A stretch of DNA of 64,000 nt. It comes from Manihot esculenta (lineage: Eukaryota > Streptophyta > Magnoliopsida > Malpighiales > Euphorbiaceae). A program made the position numbers and the translations under genes. Below the pieces are notes generated by a model. That model did not search any database, was not told where the DNA came from, and saw only the letters and a program-made list of their open reading frames with translations. The stretch lies in contig NC_035171.2 of the NCBI RefSeq assembly GCF_001659605.2, forward strand, positions 32,319,315 through 32,383,314. The letters are read 5' to 3'. Below, one piece after another: positions 9,622-21,199 of the stretch (the stretch's first letter is position 1; every line of letters begins with the position of its first letter).

Positions 9622-12600
9622 TCAAAACAGATGGGGGTACTGCTGGAGCATAGACTCCCGTGTCTCCCAGGTGCACTCTTCAATATTGTGGTGGTTCCAA
9701 AGGACTTTCACCATCGGGATTTCCTTGTTCCTCAGCTTTATGATCTGAGTGTCTAGGATCCGCACTGGCTGTTCTACATAGGTGAGATCCTCATGGATCT
9801 CCACATCAGGCTCACTAAGAACCTTGCTCGGATCTGACACGTATTTCCTTAACAGAGAAACATGGAAAACCGGATGGATTCTCTCCATCGAAGCAGGCAA
9901 GTCTAGCTTGTACGACACATTACCGACCCTCTGAAGCACCTCGAAAGGACCGATGTACCGTGGAGCTAACTTACCCTTCTTCCCGAACCGAACCACTCCT
10001 TTCATAGGAGACACCTTGAGCAAAACCAAATCCCCCTCCTGAAACTCTAGCTGTCTTCTGCGGATATCTGCATAACTCTTCTGCCGACTAGCAGCAGTCT
10101 TGATCCTCTCTCTGATTATGGGTACTACCCTGCTGGTAAGCTCTACTAACTCCGGACCCGCAAGAGTCCTCTCTCCTACTTCCTCCCAGCAGATAGGTGA
10201 TCTGCACTTCCTCCCATACAAAGCTTCATATGGAGCCATCCCTATGCTAGCATGATAGCTGTTATTGTAGGCAAACTCCACCAAAGGTAGATGCTGCCTC
10301 CAAGAACCGCCAAAATCTAGCACACACATTCTGAGCATATCCTCTATTGTCTGGATGGTCCTTTCTGACTGTCCGTCTGTCTGTGGGTGGAAGGCAGTAC
10401 TGAAGTCTAATCTGGTACCCATAGCATTCTGCAGACTCCGCCAAAACCTGGAGGTGAACTGGGGCCCTCTATCTGACACTATAGATACCGGGACCCCATG
10501 CAGTCTGACAATCTCATCTACGTACACCTGCGCCAACTTGTCCACAGAGTAACCACTCCTGACAGGGATGAAGTGAGCAGATTTGGTGAGTCTGTCCACA
10601 ATCACCCATATGGAGTCCAATCTGTTGGACGTCGCCGGTAACCCCACTACGAAGTCCATAGCTATGTTCTCCCATTTCCATTCTGGAATAGGTAGCGGGT
10701 TAAGCGTTCCAGCCGGCTTCTGATGCTCTAGTTTCACCCTCTGACACACATCGCAGGCTGACACGAACAGTGCCACGTCCTTCTTCATAGCTGGCCACCA
10801 ATACACTCTCTTCAGATCCTGATACATCTTGGTGGCTCCAGGGTGAACACTATACCTGGTATTATGGGCTTCCCCCATAATATCTCCCTTTAGACCAATG
10901 TCATCTGGCACACATAATCTGTTCCCGTAGCGGAGGATCCCCTTATCATCAAACTTGAACTCATTACTCTGGCCTGACTGAACCGTTCTGGCTATCCTGA
11001 CCAACTCTGGGTCCTCATGCTGTTTCTGAGCTACCTGCTCCAGAAACACGGGTGTCACTCTCATCTGAGCCACTAAGGCACCTGTGCCAGACAACTCCAA
11101 CTGTAATCCCTCACTCATAAGTCTGTGGAACTCCTTCACCACCGGCCTCCTCTCTGCTGAAATGTGGGATAGACTGCCGAGTGATTTCCGGCTTAGGGCG
11201 TCTGCCACAACATTCGCCTTACCCGGATGGTACTGAATCTTGCAATCATAGTCACTCAACAGCTCTACCCATCTCCTCTGCCTCATGTTCAGTTCTCTCT
11301 GACTCAGGATGTACTGCAGGCTCTTATGATCTGTGAAGATCTCACACTTTACCCCATAAAGGTAATGCCTCCACATCTTGAGTGCAAAGATCACTGCTGC
11401 CATCTCTAGGTCATGTGTGGGGTAATTCAGCTCATGCTTCTTCAGCTGCCTGGAAGCATAAGCGATCACCCTCTCATTTTGCATTAGCACACAACCCAGT
11501 CCCACACGGGGCGCATCACAATATACTGAGAAGTCATCATCACTTTTTGGCAGAGCTAACACCGGTGCTGAAGTCAACCTCCTCTTAAGCTCCCCAAAGC
11601 TTTCCTCACACTGATCCGTCCATATGAACTTCTGATTCTTCTTTGTCAATTTGGTCATAGGAGCAGCAATCTTTGAGAAGTCCTGAACGAACCTCCTGTA
11701 GTAACCTGCTAAACCCAGAAAACTCTTGATCTCGGTCACTGTGGTGGGTCTAGGCCAGTTACCTACAGCCTCTACCTTCTTGGGGTCTACTTCAATACCC
11801 TGTTCTGACACAATGTGCCCCAAGAATGATATGCTCCTAAGCCAAAACTCACACTTGGAGAACTTGGCATACAAGCCATGCTCTCTCAAGGTCTGCAAAA
11901 CTGTCCTCAGGTGATGGGCATGCTCCTCTGCATTTCGGGAATACACTAAGATATCATCTATGAAGACAATAACGAAGTGATCCAGATACTGACTGAATAC
12001 TCTGTTCATGAGGTCCATGAATGCTGCAGGGGCGTTGGTCAGCCCAAACGGCATCACAAGGAACTCATAGTGCCCATACCTGGTCCTGAAAGCTGTCTTC
12101 GGTATATCTTCATTCCTTATCCTCAACTGATGGTACCCTGATCTCAGATCTATTTTGGAGAAACAACTTGCTCCTGCTAGCTGGTCGAATAGATCGTCGA
12201 TCCTCGGCAAAGGGTACTTGTTCTTGGTAGTGACCTTGTTCAACTGTCTGTAGTCGATACAAAGTCTGAGGGATCCATCCTTCTTCCTCACAAATAAAAC
12301 CGGAGCACCCCAAGGTGAAGTACTCGGTCGGATGAAACCCTTATCTACCAGCTCTTGCAACTGTTCTTTCAGTTCTTTCAATTCAGCTGGTGCCATCCTG
12401 TAGGGAGGGATAGAGATCGGTCTGGTACCAGGCATTAACTCAATCTCGAACTCTATCTCCCTAGCAGGTGGTAACCCTGGCAGCTCGTCTGGGAAAACAT
12501 CTAAGAACTCACTCACCACAGGCACTGAGGCGGGCTCTCTGACATAACTATCTAACTCTCTCACATGAGCTAGAAACCCCTGACATCCCCTCCTGAGCAA

Positions 12601-14676
12601 CCTACGAGCCTGAAGAGCTGAGATCAGACCTCTAGGTGTACCCCTCTTGTCTCCTCTGAAGACGACCTCTGACCCATCCTGATCTCTGAATCTGACTACC
12701 TTGTCTCTACAGTCCAAGGTAGCACCATGGGTCGATAACCAATCCATCCCTAGAATGACGTCAAAATCTGTCAAATCTAGAACCACGAGGTCGGCGGAAA
12801 GGCATCTTCCCTCTATGAAAACTGGACTACATTGGCAGACTGCCTCTGCCACTGATGGGTCACACTTGGGTCCACTGACCCATAGGGGACACTCTAACCC
12901 AGAGACCATCAATCCTACCCTCTCCACGACTCTCGGAGCAACAAAAGAATGAGATGCACCCGGGTCCATTAAGGCATACACATCAGAACAACCAATGATG
13001 AGATTACCTGCCACCACGGTGTTGGATGTGCTAGCCTCCTGCTGAGTCATAGTGAAGATCCGTGCCGGAGCTGACGGACCTTCACCTCTGTATCCTGCTG
13101 ATGAAGAGGCTGACCCTCTCCCCCTGCCTCTGCCACTGACCTGTGTTGCGGCTGGAGCTACTGGCTGCACTACACTGTCGGAGGCTGTCTGCTGAGACGG
13201 TGCTGCAAAGGCTGCTCTAGGACAATCTCGAGCCAAATGACCCGCCTGTCCGCACCTGAAACATGTGTTTGTCCCTGCCAGACATACTCCCTTGTGTGGT
13301 CTCCCACATCTCATACATGCTGTAACCTCTGCGCCAGAGCTTGAGCCACTGCCTAAACCCAGACCTGACTTGATCTTGCTCCAGAACTTATTCTTCTTAG
13401 ATTTTCTGTGGCCTCTGTCCCACTTCTTACTGCCTGCAACTGCTGTACTCAGAGAAGAAGAGTCTAACCTTTCCCCACCTGGGGTCTTGGAACCAGAAGA
13501 CTGTGCCACTGACTGTTTTACCTTCCCCTCAACGATAGCACTAGCCTCCATTCTCCTAGCCATATCCACTATGGCGTGGAAACTCTCCCTCTCTGCTGAC
13601 TGTACCAAAGAGGAATACCTGGAGTGCAGCCTCATAATATATCTACTTGACTTCTTTTGATCTGTGTCCAAATTCAGCCCAGCATATGGCAGCAACTCCA
13701 GGAACCTGTCTGTGTACTCCTCCACACTCATCTGATCAGTTTGCCTCAACTGCTCGAATTCTATCATCTTCTGCTCTCTAGAGCTCTCAGGGAAAGCCCA
13801 TCCTGCAAACTCATTTGCGAACTCCTCCCAGGACATACTGTCTGCTCTCGGGTTCACATAATTCTTAAACCAATTACGTGCCTTCTTGCACTCTAGTGTG
13901 AACCCAGCCATCTGAATGGCTCTACTGTCATCAGCCCCTATCTCATCTGTAATCGTCTTGACCCTGTTCAGATACTCAAATGGGTCATCACCCGCTCGGT
14001 ACTGAGGAGCACCCAACTTCATGTAATCGGTCATCTTGACCTTGCTCCCTCTAGATGAGGTAGGTTTGGGTACTTGTGTTTCCGGGACAGTAGGTACTGG
14101 TGGTGGTGGAGGTGCAACATCCCCTGGGTTAGGGTTTGCTGTACTGGTATAGGGAGGTGGAGGTGGGTACGTGGGGTACTGAGAGTATGGTGGGTAGTAA
14201 GGTGGGTATGGCATGTGTGGAGGATAAGGGCTAAAACTGGGGTAATCCGATGTACCTCCCATCGAATACCCTGGATGGTGTGAATAAGGTGGGTAGTGAT
14301 GTGGCTGGACATAACTCGAGGCCTGAGTGCCTCCTTCTGATTCTCCCATGCCCTCTTCCGGCATGCTCACACCGAGATTGCCATCCCTCCTCTGATCTAC
14401 TTCCATATCCTCAGACATTCCTCCCTGCACTGTTCCTCTTACTGATCCGCTCCTACCCAGATCCAAAGACCTTCTAGGGTCTCTAGCTACTCTGTCTCTG
14501 TTGGACCTACTGGACATTGCCCTAGGCAAAGCTGAAGGACGGGCATCGGCGCCCTCGTCCTGAGGTGGCACTCCAGTCAATCGTGCTGATCGACGAGTTC
14601 CTCTCATTCTATCCTCTGAAAAACAACACATAGCATAAGCAATCATTAGCATCATATGGTTCATGTGGAAACACAT
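9622..14676 (-). CDS. Chromovirus gag-pol polyprotein (Tekay/Del type), intact
   Basis: One open frame of 1684 codons. Domains in order: a proline/tyrosine-rich N-terminal part; a retrotransposon gag domain (about 225-355); a CCHC knuckle [14 protein letters not shown] near 472; an aspartic protease with DPGASHSF near 570; reverse transcriptase with FIDD near 905; RNase H (about 1035-1150); integrase with its H-H-C-C zinc finger (about 1270-1315) and a D,D-35-E core (about 1360-1440); and a C-terminal chromodomain-like tail (about 1630-1684) that in chromoviruses guides integration. Gag and pol share one frame with no stop or frameshift. The protease site reads DPG, where DSG or DTG is commoner; DPG occurs in plant gypsy elements. 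The true start may be the Met at about 14607, just before RGTRRSARL, rather than the first ATG. Confidence 0.95.
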   Translation of the reverse strand: MCFHMNHMMLMIAYAMCCFSEDRMRGTRRSARLTGVPPQDEGADARPSALPRAMSSRSNRDRVARDPRRSLDLGRSGSVRGTVQGGMSEDMEVDQRRDGNLGVSMPEEGMGESEGGTQASSYVQPHHYPPYSHHPGYSMGGTSDYPSFSPYPPHMPYPPYYPPYSQYPTYPPPPPYTSTANPNPGDVAPPPPPVPTVPETQVPKPTSSRGSKVKMTDYMKLGAPQYRAGDDPFEYLNRVKTITDEIGADDSRAIQMAGFTLECKKARNWFKNYVNPRADSMSWEEFANEFAGWAFPESSREQKMIEFEQLRQTDQMSVEEYTDRFLELLPYAGLNLDTDQKKSSRYIMRLHSRYSSLVQSAERESFHAIVDMARRMEASAIVEGKVKQSVAQSSGSKTPGGERLDSSSLSTAVAGSKKWDRGHRKSKKNKFWSKIKSGLGLGSGSSSGAEVTACMRCGRPHKGVCLAGTNTCFRCGQAGHLARDCPRAAFAAPSQQTASDSVVQPVAPAATQVSGRGRGRGSASSSAGYRGEGPSAPARIFTMTQQEASTSNTVVAGNLIIGCSDVYALMDPGASHSFVAPRVVERVGLMVSGLECPLWVSGPKCDPSVAEAVCQCSPVFIEGRCLSADLVVLDLTDFDVILGMDWLSTHGATLDCRDKVVRFRDQDGSEVVFRGDKRGTPRGLISALQARRLLRRGCQGFLAHVRELDSYVREPASVPVVSEFLDVFPDELPGLPPAREIEFEIELMPGTRPISIPPYRMAPAELKELKEQLQELVDKGFIRPSTSPWGAPVLFVRKKDGSLRLCIDYRQLNKVTTKNKYPLPRIDDLFDQLAGASCFSKIDLRSGYHQLRIRNEDIPKTAFRTRYGHYEFLVMPFGLTNAPAAFMDLMNRVFSQYLDHFVIVFIDDILVYSRNAEEHAHHLRTVLQTLREHGLYAKFSKCEFWLRSISFLGHIVSEQGIEVDPKKVEAVGNWPRPTTVTEIKSFLGLAGYYRRFVQDFSKIAAPMTKLTKKNQKFIWTDQCEESFGELKRRLTSAPVLALPKSDDDFSVYCDAPRVGLGCVLMQNERVIAYASRQLKKHELNYPTHDLEMAAVIFALKMWRHYLYGVKCEIFTDHKSLQYILSQRELNMRQRRWVELLSDYDCKIQYHPGKANVVADALSRKSLGSLSHISAERRPVVKEFHRLMSEGLQLELSGTGALVAQMRVTPVFLEQVAQKQHEDPELVRIARTVQSGQSNEFKFDDKGILRYGNRLCVPDDIGLKGDIMGEAHNTRYSVHPGATKMYQDLKRVYWWPAMKKDVALFVSACDVCQRVKLEHQKPAGTLNPLPIPEWKWENIAMDFVVGLPATSNRLDSIWVIVDRLTKSAHFIPVRSGYSVDKLAQVYVDEIVRLHGVPVSIVSDRGPQFTSRFWRSLQNAMGTRLDFSTAFHPQTDGQSERTIQTIEDMLRMCVLDFGGSWRQHLPLVEFAYNNSYHASIGMAPYEALYGRKCRSPICWEEVGERTLAGPELVELTSRVVPIIRERIKTAASRQKSYADIRRRQLEFQEGDLVLLKVSPMKGVVRFGKKGKLAPRYIGPFEVLQRVGNVSYKLDLPASMERIHPVFHVSLLRKYVSDPSKVLSEPDVEIHEDLTYVEQPVRILDTQIIKLRNKEIPMVKVLWNHHNIEECTWETRESMLQQYPHLF

Positions 14677-14862
14677 GAACCCTCATCACATACATAGCAT
14701 CATATCATAACATTTATGCACATGCGTATCATCATGGCATATCATATCATCATATAGACAGGTCTCTACATCCTATCCTAGTGGACATGATTTTCCTAGT
14801 GTGCTTGACCTTCTAGAACATCTATGAGCCCGACACTCTAGGTCCGACCATATGAACCTAGG

Positions 14863-14874
14863 GCTCTGATACCA
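14863..14874 (-). other. Primer binding site, initiator tRNA-Met type
   Basis: On the minus strand TGGTATCAGAGC lies 3 nt after the end of the 5' LTR. This is the standard plant retrotransposon site complementary to the 3' end of initiator tRNA-Met. Confidence 0.93.
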
Positions 14875-14877
14875 CTC

Positions 14878-17159
14878 TGTAACGACCCGGAAATTCGACC
14901 CGTTACCGGCGCTAGGATCCAGATCGGCTTAAGGCCGCCGGGACCCGTAGCAAGCCAAACATACCTCCTGTAACCTGTAATATCCCATACATGATCAACA
15001 TACATAAAGCTGTAAACTTTTTTCTTTCTTTTTCCAAGCTTAACCTGAACATGTGCACATCAATAACATAACCACCACTGGAGTCCTCATCAAATGCTCC
15101 AATGGGGTATTTCATCATTCGATAAGCTTGGACTAACAAATACATCATAAAAACATTTCTATAGATCATGTACCAAGGGGATAACCATAAACATAGGGTC
15201 AAGCACATACTAATCCTCAATCATCATTATCCTTACATATCATAACTATACATTACTCATTACATCATATTCATGTCCACTATTATCTATTACAACATAC
15301 AAGGCTTGACTTCACTCTAGCCGACTTCTTGATCTATCCTGTACCTGCAACTTTGGGGATAAAGGGAGTGGGGTGAGCTACTAGAGCCCAGTGAGCAGAA
15401 ACTAAAAACATTTGTTTTAATTCCTCCATTTTTAGGTATATTATTATTCATTTTATTATTGTTATTATTATTATCATTATCATTTAACTTTTTCTTATTC
15501 ATGCTTTCATGTATGCGCCATAACACAAACATTTCACAACAAGGATGAACTTGTCACCATTTAGCCCCTATCTTTCTTACTTATACATGCCGGGGGCGTA
15601 GAGCCGTAGCAGGCACACCCGGACTTCCATAATCAGTCATAGTGCCAGGGGCGTGGAGCCGTAGCAGGCACACCTGGACTCACATAGGCTTTCATGACAT
15701 ACAAGGGCTAATGGATCATTCAACATTCATCCACATCAACAACAAAGTATGCAATGCAACATATTCGTGAATTCTAATGCATACAACCTAATATTGCATA
15801 GCATAATGATGCATGGGCAATGCTTTATGATTCATTCATTTATTCCTTTACTTTAAAGCTTAAGGGGTTGTTCCACTCACCTGGTAACTGAAGCTTTACC
15901 ACGAACTCTGAACGACTATCTCACAATCGGGGGTCTCGGTTCCTCGGGTCCGAACCTACACAGGTGGACTCAAATGAGGCACCAAACATACATGAACATG
16001 ACTCCAAAATACTCCCCAAAGACCCCCTAAAACATCCTGAAAACATCACATGAAAACATGCAAGAAATGGCTGAACAGGGCACTTTCGGCGGCAGGTTCG
16101 GCGGCCGAAAGTCCCTCTGCAGCCGAAAGTCATGCAGGTTCGGCGGCACTTTCGGCGGCCGAACCTCCCAGACAGAGACGAAACTTGAGTTTCGGGGGCA
16201 GGCTTCGGCAGCCGAAACTGCCTCCACAAGGGGGTTCGGCGGCCGAAAGTCACTTCGGCGGCCGAACCTGAGTTTCTGCCGAAGGGCAGAAACTTGGTTC
16301 CCTTGTGTCCACAGCCTCCAAAATACCTCAAAACATGCATAAACTTGTTCTACACATGCATACACATCATTCATCACACCTAGGGGCCTCAAACTATAAT
16401 ATACCCCATCTACAACACTTCAAACACACAAACATCAACATACATTGTTCATCAAAGCATACACTATACCCATAAACATACACATAACCTAAACATGCAT
16501 TCTACCCCATCAACTTGCATAAAACTTTCATAAAACATAAAAGAAGCATAGATCGAAGCTTACCTCTTGAAGATCTAGAGGAAGAACGACCCTAGCTCGG
16601 AAAATGGAGGGATTTAGCTCCAAGACTTCCAAGCTCCAAACTTGCTTAAAAACACTCAAAAACTTTTGTGGAACCTTAAAACTCAAAGAAAATGGTGGGG
16701 ATTGAAGGGAAAACACAAGATTTGGGAAAGGGAGGTCGGAAGCTCGCTGAGGTCGAAAATGGGAGAAAACTCTCCCATTTCGGCTAAGTGCCCCTTTTAT
16801 AGGTGGCTGGCCAGGCCACGTTCGGGGGCCGAAAGTGCCTCCGCATGCATGCAAGGTTCGGCGGCCGAACTTGGAGTTCGGCGGCCGAACCTGCATTTCC
16901 CTAACTCAAAACTTTCGGGCGCCTAAAGTCCCTCCGAAAGCATGCATGTTCGGCGGCCGAACTTGACTTTCGGCGGCCGAACCTGGGTTTTCCTCCAAAG
17001 AATTTTCATGCAAAAACTCATTAAATTTTCATACTTAAAAACATGAAATACATGAAAACATTTCAGAAAAACATCATTTTACCCTTCTAGGGGCCTCCGA
17101 CATCCGAGATCCCACCGGACGGTAGGGATTCCGATACCGGAGTCTAGCCGGGTATTACA
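14878..17159 (-). repeat. 5' LTR of the young chromovirus
   Basis: 2282 bp with TG..CA ends, at a fixed offset of 7657 bp from the other LTR and apparently the same sequence. As the upstream LTR in element orientation it holds the active promoter. It adjoins the right-hand ACCCA target duplication at 17160. Confidence 0.95.
16794..16801 (-). promoter_or_regulatory. Promoter TATA box in the 5' LTR
   Basis: TATAAAAG on the minus strand, about 360 nt inside the LTR. Transcription starting some 30 nt downstream would leave a leader of nearly 1.9 kb of R/U5 before the primer binding site. The inverted-repeat cluster at 16821-16980 lies just upstream. Confidence 0.7.
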
Positions 17160-17164
17160 ACCCA
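17160..17164. repeat. Target-site duplication ACCCA, right copy
   Basis: Same as 7216-7220, immediately after the right end (CA) of the element. Confidence 0.93.
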
Positions 17165-17653
17165 CATTACCAAACAATTCACTAGACTCGACAACAGCAA
17201 CCCCCCAAACTTCATTATCTCATCAAGAGCTTCAGGTTGTGGCCTTGCAGCTCTAAAATACTACCCATTGATTGAGACAAATCCTACAACAAATAGGCCT
17301 CAATACATCAATCAGCTAAGTGCGTTGACTGGACTCAGCGACAGTAAACTTCAACTCACCATAAACTGGCAGAATCTACCGCAAACTAGCAGAAGAGTTG
17401 GTGAAGAAAACGAAGAGATAAGGAAGGGGAGAGAACCAGCGACATGGTCTTGAAGTAGGGTGGTACGAGACCTTATAGAAAATGATGTCGGAGAAAGTTT
17501 CTCATCTAAGCCTGAAGGAGTGGAAGGGGAGGAAGAATACGGAAGAAACCAGTATTACAGGAAAAAAATGCATAAATGACGATGTAGGATAGACCAAAAG
17601 TTAGAGAAAAAGAAGGAGCATTTGCTTATAAAGCTCGGATACAGAGATAACAC
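17165..17653 (+). mobile_element. Internal region of the old gypsy element, right of the young insertion
   Basis: Would be continuous with 7008-7215 before the chromovirus inserted. Moderate GC and no intact frame; the 61-codon frame near 17268 has no recognisable domain. Assigned to the old element from its position between the LTR-like piece and the gag remnant. Confidence 0.35.
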
Positions 17654-18385
17654 CTAGTAATGATATGGATCCAATATGGCAGATTTGCAGCAATGGTATA
17701 GAGCAATCTTATATTATTCAAATGAGAATAAAAAGAGTTCAAAATTATATTCATATGATCCAAATACACTTAGAGTGTGCTTCAATTCATATGGGGCAGA
17801 TTTGGTGTAACACTTGCAATTTTGGGCTTAAGGAGCATAATCAAGCTTATGGGCCAAAGTTACATAAAAAGAAGTCTAAAGTGAAGATCAAGGAAGACTT
17901 TTGTGAAGACTTAAGTCCATTGGGTCTAACTAGAAGGTGTACAAGTCCATCAAACAAAGTGGGCAGATTTGAAGAAACATGTATAAACATCCCTTAAGGC
18001 TGCCCATGAGTTGTGCACATGCCTTGCACATGCTTCTTAAGTGGCACATGCATTGCACATGCTTATTCAAATGTGCCCATTTGGTTTGATGGACTTGTAC
18101 ACCTTCTAATTAGATCCAATGGACTTAAATCTTCACAAAAGCCTTCATTGATCTTCACTTTAGGCTTCGTTTTGTGTAACTTTGGCCCATAGGCTTGATT
18201 ATGATCCTTAAATCCATAATTGCAAGTGTTGCACCAAATCTGCTCATATGAATTGAAGCATGCCCCAGGTGTATTTGGATTATATGAATATGATTTTAAA
18301 CTTTTTTTATACCCATTTGAATGATATAAGGTTGTTCCATACCATTATTGCAAATCTGCCCTATTGGTCAATATCATAACACTAG
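17654..18385. repeat. Large imperfect foldback (inverted repeat, about 330-bp arms)
   Basis: The left arm (about 17654-17985) and the right arm (about 18050-18385) are inverted copies that match at most positions over their whole length (by eye nearly 90%). Matching phrases include gggccaaagttaca, aaagtgaagatcaa, gaaggtgtacaagtccatca and gcagatttg. The spacer of about 64 bp carries repeated gcacatgc motifs. Both arms contain short open frames without recognisable domains. It could be a foldback/MITE-like element or two retroelement fragments in opposite orientation. Confidence 0.85.
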
Positions 18386-18430
18386 CCCTATGCTACCAAC
18401 ATCTTCCCAATTTGCCAAGAGAATCCAACT

Positions 18431-20257
18431 TGTAACGACTCAAAAATCGGATCAAGAACCAAAACTCGACATACACATGTACCATGACTGAAAAGCATAA
18501 AACTCATACTAGAGTCCTCATCAAATGCTCTAGTATGGTCAATATTACATGCCTCAAGCTTGGTTCAACATAGTTTAAACTTTAAAACTTTAAAACTTTT
18601 ACATAAAATATCATAAACAAAGGATTATAAAAGGAAACTCGGACAAAGCGTAATTCTAATCCACAATAAGAATTATATGTGCACAACTAAACTATTACAT
18701 TAGAATTATACCACACAACTCTATTGTCCTCTCGAGCTAATTTTAGTCCTGCAAAGTTAGGGTTAGGGAAAATGGATAAACTACAAGAGCCTAGTGAGCA
18801 AAAATATAAACAAAAGCAGTTTAATAAAACATATGATCGTATGAATGCGTCAAAGCACAAATAATTCACATAAAGATGGACTTGTCACCAGTAACCTTCT
18901 ACAAATTCCAATAGTGTCTGGCCCACAACGGGTGCTTCTCAGGACTTCCTCTTAAATATAGTATAACATATCCATAATGCCAAGGGCGTGAAACGGGTCT
19001 CGACCTGGACTTCCATATCCGTCATAATATATCATAACATACTTGAGGACTAAAGGGTCATCCAATATCCATTCATAATAATAATAAATTATGCAATGCA
19101 TCATATTCTTGAATTCTAATGCAAGACAACCTAATCATATATATACATGGCATTCATGATGTTTAAGCATGCTTAAAATATTTGATTTCTTTAAAATAAT
19201 AGTTCAGTTTAGTTCTACTCACTTCTGGCTGACGCACGCCTAGTTTTAAAGCAGTAATCTCACTGCAAGTCTCTACGGTCTCTCAAGTCCAATCCTATAT
19301 AAATGGACTTAAATGAGAGACTAAACATAACTTTTACAACTTTAAAAACTACCCTAAGAAACCCCTAAGAACATACAAGAACAGGGAACTTTCGGCGGCA
19401 AGTTTGGTAGCCTAAAACCCCTTTATAAATTCAAAGGTCCAACCTTCTAAGGCAGGTTAGGCGGCCAAAAGACTGCCGCCACAGGCAAGTTCGATGGTCA
19501 AACCTTGTTTCGGCAGCCGAACTTGGGTTCTTCTACAAGGTAGAACCCGAGTCTGCCTTAACTCACAGCCACCAAACTGCGATAAAACTCAGATGTACAC
19601 AACCCAAAATACAATAAATACTTAAAGCTAACCTAGACTTCCACGTGCATTTAACAAAACCACTCATTACATAGACATTCTAGGTTCAATCATAAAATAA
19701 GAAAAAGATATCATCATTTGCACACATTCTCATAACAGCAGCTCCAACAACACATAACTCACATTGAACCAAAAAACAAAGAGTTTTGAGAAAACCAAAC
19801 TTATCTCTTTGAAGGGACATAACTACAGCAACAAGGAAAGAATTTCGGAGCAGAAAAAGGAATGAACTTCGAAGATTCCAAGAGCTAGAACTTTGAACTC
19901 AACTTAATTCTTCAAAACAATGAGTAAAACTCATGAATTTATAAATGAATTGAAGAAAACTCATGCAAAAACTTTAAAGAGGCTTAGGCTTACCTCTTCC
20001 TGGAGGAAGAGCGAGGAATTTATCTCAAAATCACATTGAGGACCTTTTATAGCTGTGTTTGCCAGCTTATATTCGGCAGTCGAACCTTGGTAACTTGAAA
20101 ATCATCATTTTTTAAACATATTTTCAAAAACTTCAAATTCATTTTATAAAAATTCTATTTTACCCTTTTAAAGATTCTGATTTCGAAATTGTGGGTTTCA
20201 ACAGAGATTCCATCAGAAATTTAAAATTCTGATGTCGAAATTTAGTTGGGTATTACA
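18431..20257 (-). mobile_element. Solo LTR of an older relative of the young chromovirus
   Basis: Begins TGTAACGACt and ends GGGTATTACA like the young LTRs. It keeps their decayed landmarks in the same order: the ggcgtg..acctggactt repeat (about 18980), ttcggc/gccgaa fragments (19388, 19514, 20071) and the minus-strand CTATAAAAGG TATA region near 20043. It is about 1.83 kb, with no internal region attached. Flanks are CAACT before and CAGTT after; a second copy of the downstream junction at 21108 reads CAGCT, one change from CAACT, so a mutated 5-bp target duplication is likely. Confidence 0.8.
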
Positions 20258-20800
20258 CAGTTAGAGAATATACTAAAAAAGTTCAAGATGCCACATTGGC
20301 CGCATATAATGGAGCTAGGAATATGCGAAATCACGTGTTGAATTACAAAACTTTTATGGAGTTACAAACGCATTTTGATACTCTGCTATGCAAAGTTTTC
20401 CCCACGACTTTGACGGGACCACCTCAGACATTGTTTAACAGCTTGGAACCTGGGAGTGTGAGGAACTTTTTTGATTTGGCTAACTTATCCATTGGCAAGT
20501 TTATAGCCAGTGTCTCAGTTGGAAGAAAAACAAGTTACTTAGAGATAGTCAAACAGAGGAGAAACAGGTCCTCACGAGCTGAGGTGCTCATAGTAGTGCA
20601 AGACAAAGACTATGTATAATGGCTTAAGTCCTTGAAAATCGATAAAAAAAAAGAGATCCAAACAAGTATTGTCAGTTTCACAAAATTCATGGGCACGATA
20701 AGAAAAGCTGTTACCAGTTGATTCACGAGATTGAGAGATTTTTTAAGAGAGATCATCTTTGAAATTTTGTAGAAATGGGAGAAAAATAGAGAGCATAGTT
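20258..20800 (+). pseudogene. Gypsy (Tat-like) gag remnant
   Basis: Translated with one frameshift near 20290, this gives a retrotransposon gag: LNYKTFMELQTHF, KVFPTTLTGPPQTLFNSLEP, then FFDLANLSIGKFIASVSV. After stops comes a zinc-knuckle-like CQFHKIHGHDKKSCYQL (about 20670-20720). Gag domains of plant Tat-type elements have this layout. The open stretch 20296-20619 is the longest piece. The start is interrupted by the solo LTR at 20257. Protease and polymerase parts are absent from the window, so it cannot be functional. Confidence 0.75.
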
Positions 20801-20890
20801 AAGAGGAGTTGAGGAAGGGATAAGGAAGCATGTCAGAGCAAAGAGCACTAGTAAATAATGGCTCTAATGACACGATGAATATAATAGTGT

Positions 20891-21190
20891 CAGCTTATAT
20901 TCGACGGCCAAATCTCAATAACTTGAAAATCACCATTTTTTAAATACATTTATAAAAATTTCAAATTCATTTTATAAAAATTCTATTTTATCTTTCTAAA
21001 GTTTTCAATTTTATAAAAATTCCATTTTACCTCTTTAAGAATTTCGATTTCGAGATTATAATTTTTAATGAAGATTTCTTCGACGATAGAGTTTTAGTAG
21101 GTATTACACAGCTAGAAAATATACTAAAGAAGTTCAAGATATATACAATGCCCAAGTCCTTGAAAACCGATCCAAGTATTGCCTTTAGTC
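20891..21190. repeat. Diverged tandem copy of the solo-LTR end plus gag start, with the gag core deleted
   Basis: cagcttatattcg..tattacacag(c/t)tagaaaatatacta..gttcaagat recurs here from about 20063-20290. After gttcaagat this copy jumps to cttgaaaa(c/t)cgat..ccaa..gtattg, which in the first copy lies about 340 bp further on. It arose after the LTR inserted, since it includes the LTR/gag junction. Confidence 0.75.
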
Positions 21191-21199
21191 ATGGATACC

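Larger units (their letters stand above)
7221..17159 (-). mobile_element. Complete, very young Ty3/gypsy chromovirus (Tekay/Del type), 9.94 kb
   Basis: The element reads on the minus strand. It has two LTRs of 2282 bp (14878-17159 is the 5' LTR, 7221-9502 the 3' LTR), a tRNA-Met-type primer binding site, one uninterrupted gag-pol frame, a purine tract and a perfect 5-bp target duplication. The LTRs keep a constant offset of 7657 bp from end to end and I saw no difference in the parts compared; every short open frame inside them is the same in both copies. By the usual reasoning (LTRs are identical at integration) it inserted very recently. The long LTRs, the order gag-PR-RT-RH-IN and a C-terminal chromodomain-like tail point to the Tekay/Del clade. 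All parts needed for autonomous movement seem present; activity is not shown by sequence. Confidence 0.95.

Noticed and set aside
17665..17997. 110-codon frame on the plus strand
   Set aside because: It is one strand of the left arm of the foldback; no domain and the inverted copy is not open.
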